Positions 5,365 through 6,864 of a DNA stretch of 6,864 bases are shown one piece after another. The notes beneath the pieces are model-generated. The model searched no databases. It was not told where the DNA came from and worked only from the letters and a program-made list of their open reading frames with translations. Both the position numbers and the translations under genes were made by a program. Positions within the stretch are counted from its first letter, which is position 1. Every line of letters starts with the position of its first letter. Source of the DNA: an uncultured Clostridia bacterium (GTDB taxonomy: Bacteria; Bacillota; Clostridia; Oscillospirales; Ruminococcaceae). The DNA is taken from assembly GCA_947177695.1 (NCBI GenBank), contig CAMWVO010000097.1, positions 1-6,864 of the forward strand. Direction: 5' to 3'.

Positions 5365-6234
5365 ATGTCAGATATATTTTCGGAGCTTGTTGAGAATATT
5401 GAAAAGAGCGGTCTCAATGTATACGGAATTGAAATTTTTCACGATAACAATATTGTTTTCCGTCATATGCGAAGCGATGATATCCGTTATCCCGTTTATT
5501 CAGCAACAAAAGCATTTACCGCTACCGCTGCGGGCATAGCCTGTGACGAGGATAAATTTTCCGTTGAAGCTCCGCTCTGCGAATATCTTGAAAAGAAATA
5601 TCTGCAAAATATGCCTGCAAAGCTAAGACAGGAATTTTGCAAGGTAACAGTGAAAAGATTTCTTACAATGTCAGTAAACGGCTATCCGTTCCGTCCCGAC
5701 GGAGACGACTGGCTGGAAACAGTCCTTAAAATAAACGCAGACTATTCAAAAAACTCATTTTCCTACACAAATATTTCGGCGTATTTAGTTGGCGTCGCCT
5801 GTGAAAACGCAGTAGGCGGAAACCTGTCCGAATACATGAAAACACGCCTTTTTGAGCCTCTCGGAATAGACGATCCACAATTTCAATACGACCCGCAGAG
5901 ACGCTTTTACGGCGCAACGGGAATGTATCTTACAGTACACGAATTGAGCCTTTTGGGACAGCTTTATTTGCAAAGGGGAGTATTTGACAATACGCGCGTC
6001 ATCTCCGAAAATTGGTGCAGGGAAGCTGTAAGTCGGCAGATCAACAATGTTGAGGGCGGCTACGGTTATTTCTTCTGGACGAAGGGCGACCATTTCAGTA
6101 TCAGCGGCAAATGGGGACAGAAATGTCTTGTTTATCCGCAGAAAAAACTGATAATAACTTATCTTGGAGATATGCCTGAAAGTTCAGATAAAATGCTGTC
6201 ACTTGCAGAAAATTTTGCAAAGAATTACGAATAA
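5365..6234 (+). CDS. Cytosolic serine hydrolase of the beta-lactamase/DD-peptidase fold (SxxK family, class C-like)
   Basis: A 289-residue protein with the active-site motifs of MEROPS family S12 and class C beta-lactamase relatives. The nucleophile motif Ser46-Ala-Thr-Lys49 lies after a short strand pair, Tyr134-Thr-Asn136 is the second motif, and the third is Gly248-Lys-Trp-Gly-Gln252 in place of the usual His/Lys-x-Gly. Between them is the typical FEPLGIDDPQF segment (163-173) and a GATGMYLTVHELSLLG segment (183-198). There is no signal peptide, lipobox or membrane helix, so it should act in the cytosol. That is unusual for a penicillin-recognising enzyme and points to an esterase, amidase or peptidase of small molecules. 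It has its own strong promoter divergent from gshA and overlaps the C-S lyase gene tail-to-tail by 10 bp. The only plus-strand gene here; substrate unknown. The upstream extension to 5272 is rejected because it precedes the promoter and has no ribosome site. Confidence 0.88.
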   Translation: MSDIFSELVENIEKSGLNVYGIEIFHDNNIVFRHMRSDDIRYPVYSATKAFTATAAGIACDEDKFSVEAPLCEYLEKKYLQNMPAKLRQEFCKVTVKRFLTMSVNGYPFRPDGDDWLETVLKINADYSKNSFSYTNISAYLVGVACENAVGGNLSEYMKTRLFEPLGIDDPQFQYDPQRRFYGATGMYLTVHELSLLGQLYLQRGVFDNTRVISENWCREAVSRQINNVEGGYGYFFWTKGDHFSISGKWGQKCLVYPQKKLIITYLGDMPESSDKMLSLAENFAKNYE

Positions 6235-6864
6235 AGCGCAGCTCTTATCCTGTCCAGAGCTTCTTTCAGAACACTTCTCGGACAAGCAGCGTTGATACGC
6301 TGGAAGCCGTTTCCGCATTCGCCGAAAATTTTTCCGCTGTCAAGCCAAAGCTTTGCCTTGTGTATGATAAGGTCGTCAAGCTCGGAAACGCTCAACCCCG
6401 TTTTTCTGAAATCCAGCCACACAAGATATGTGCCCTCCGTGTCTGTCATTGTAACATTCGGGAGTTTCTCGCTGACGTACTGCCTTATAAATTCAATATT
6501 GTCCGCAACATAGGAAAGCATTGCCCGATACCATTGCTCGCCTTTGCTGTAGGCAGCTTCGCAGGCAACAAGTCCCATAACGCCAAGCTGACTTGTACCC
6601 GCCGCGTCAAGCTGTTTTTTGAATTTCGCCCTAAGCTCGCGGTTCGGAATAAAAATATTGGACATCATCATGCTTGCAAGATTAAAGGTCTTGCTTGGGG
6701 AGGTGCAGGTAATACTAATATTTTCAAATTCCTTTTTCAGACCTGCAAACACGGTATGCTTGCCGCGGAATACAAAATCCTGATGTATCTCGTCGCAAAC
6801 AACGGTAACGCTATGCTTTACGCAAATATCGCCGAGACGTTCAAGCTCCGATTCTGTCCACACC
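6225..6864 (-). CDS. patB: MalY/PatB-family PLP C-S lyase (cystathionine beta-lyase-like), C-terminal part
   Basis: The last 212-213 codons of a fold-type I PLP enzyme; the start lies beyond 6864. Family members are about 390 residues, so roughly 180 are missing. The first visible codon is a GTG that is an internal Val (the usual Arg-Val-Trp-Thr region), not a start. Counting from it, Cys-Asp-Glu-Ile-His at 23-27 contains the Asp that binds the PLP nitrogen. Ser-Pro-Ser-Lys58-Thr-Phe-Asn-Leu holds the Schiff-base lysine, and EGTYLVWLDFR at 143-153 and GNGFQRINAACPR at 184-196 are family hallmarks, with Arg189 positioned for the substrate carboxylate. These enzymes cleave the C-S bond of cystathionine and cysteine S-conjugates to pyruvate, ammonia and a thiol; some also act as regulators. 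The gene reads toward the gshA unit but is separated from it by the convergent hydrolase gene. A related aminotransferase activity cannot be excluded from the fragment. Confidence 0.9.
   Translation of the reverse strand, partial: VWTESELERLGDICVKHSVTVVCDEIHQDFVFRGKHTVFAGLKKEFENISITCTSPSKTFNLASMMMSNIFIPNRELRAKFKKQLDAAGTSQLGVMGLVACEAAYSKGEQWYRAMLSYVADNIEFIRQYVSEKLPNVTMTDTEGTYLVWLDFRKTGLSVSELDDLIIHKAKLWLDSGKIFGECGNGFQRINAACPRSVLKEALDRIRAALYS

Noticed and set aside
6225..6864. GTG at 6863-6861 as the start of the PLP enzyme
   Set aside because: The codon falls inside the conserved Val-Trp-Thr region of the MalY/PatB family; about 180 N-terminal residues are expected before it.

Overview
The window carries seven protein-coding genes, two cut by the window edges. 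Six read on the minus strand and one on the plus strand. Codon and base usage, strong AGGAGG-type ribosome sites, very tight gene packing and protein flavour suggest a low-to-moderate GC anaerobic Firmicute of the Ruminococcus/Oscillospiraceae kind. That placement is inference; there is no rRNA or other marker to fix it. No tRNA, rRNA, IS element, CRISPR array or phage gene was seen.

Right to left on the minus strand, the layout is as follows. The C-terminal half of a MalY/PatB-type PLP C-S lyase (6225-6864) ends tail-to-tail on a plus-strand cytosolic SxxK serine hydrolase (5365-6234), which has its own strong promoter. Divergent from the hydrolase is a three-gene unit: a stand-alone glutamate-cysteine ligase (gshA, 4122-5285), a class II glutamine-amidotransferase-fold amidohydrolase overlapping it by 8 bp (3377-4129), and cysteine synthase (cysK, 2435-3367). 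A 263-bp intergenic region (2172-2434) follows. It has a near-consensus sigma-70 promoter, three inverted repeats and a roughly 190-nt leader. The promoter drives a second unit: two tandem paralogues of the glutathionyl-hydroquinone-reductase (ECM4/YqjG) GST family (1146-2171 and 102-1136), then the first 29 codons of a probable GNAT acetyltransferase (1-89).

Taken together the genes look like a low-molecular-weight thiol cluster. CysK makes cysteine and GshA joins it to glutamate to give gamma-glutamylcysteine. No glutathione synthetase (ATP-grasp) domain is present. The two GST-fold proteins could use that thiol for conjugation or reduction. The amidohydrolase is related to EgtC and yeast Dug3, which cut gamma-glutamyl bonds of thiols, and could remove the glutamyl group. 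The PLP lyase could cleave the resulting cysteine S-conjugate, and the acetyltransferase could cap it. This would be a compact, mercapturate-like pathway built on gamma-glutamylcysteine rather than glutathione. The family assignments are well supported for most genes; the joint pathway is a hypothesis.
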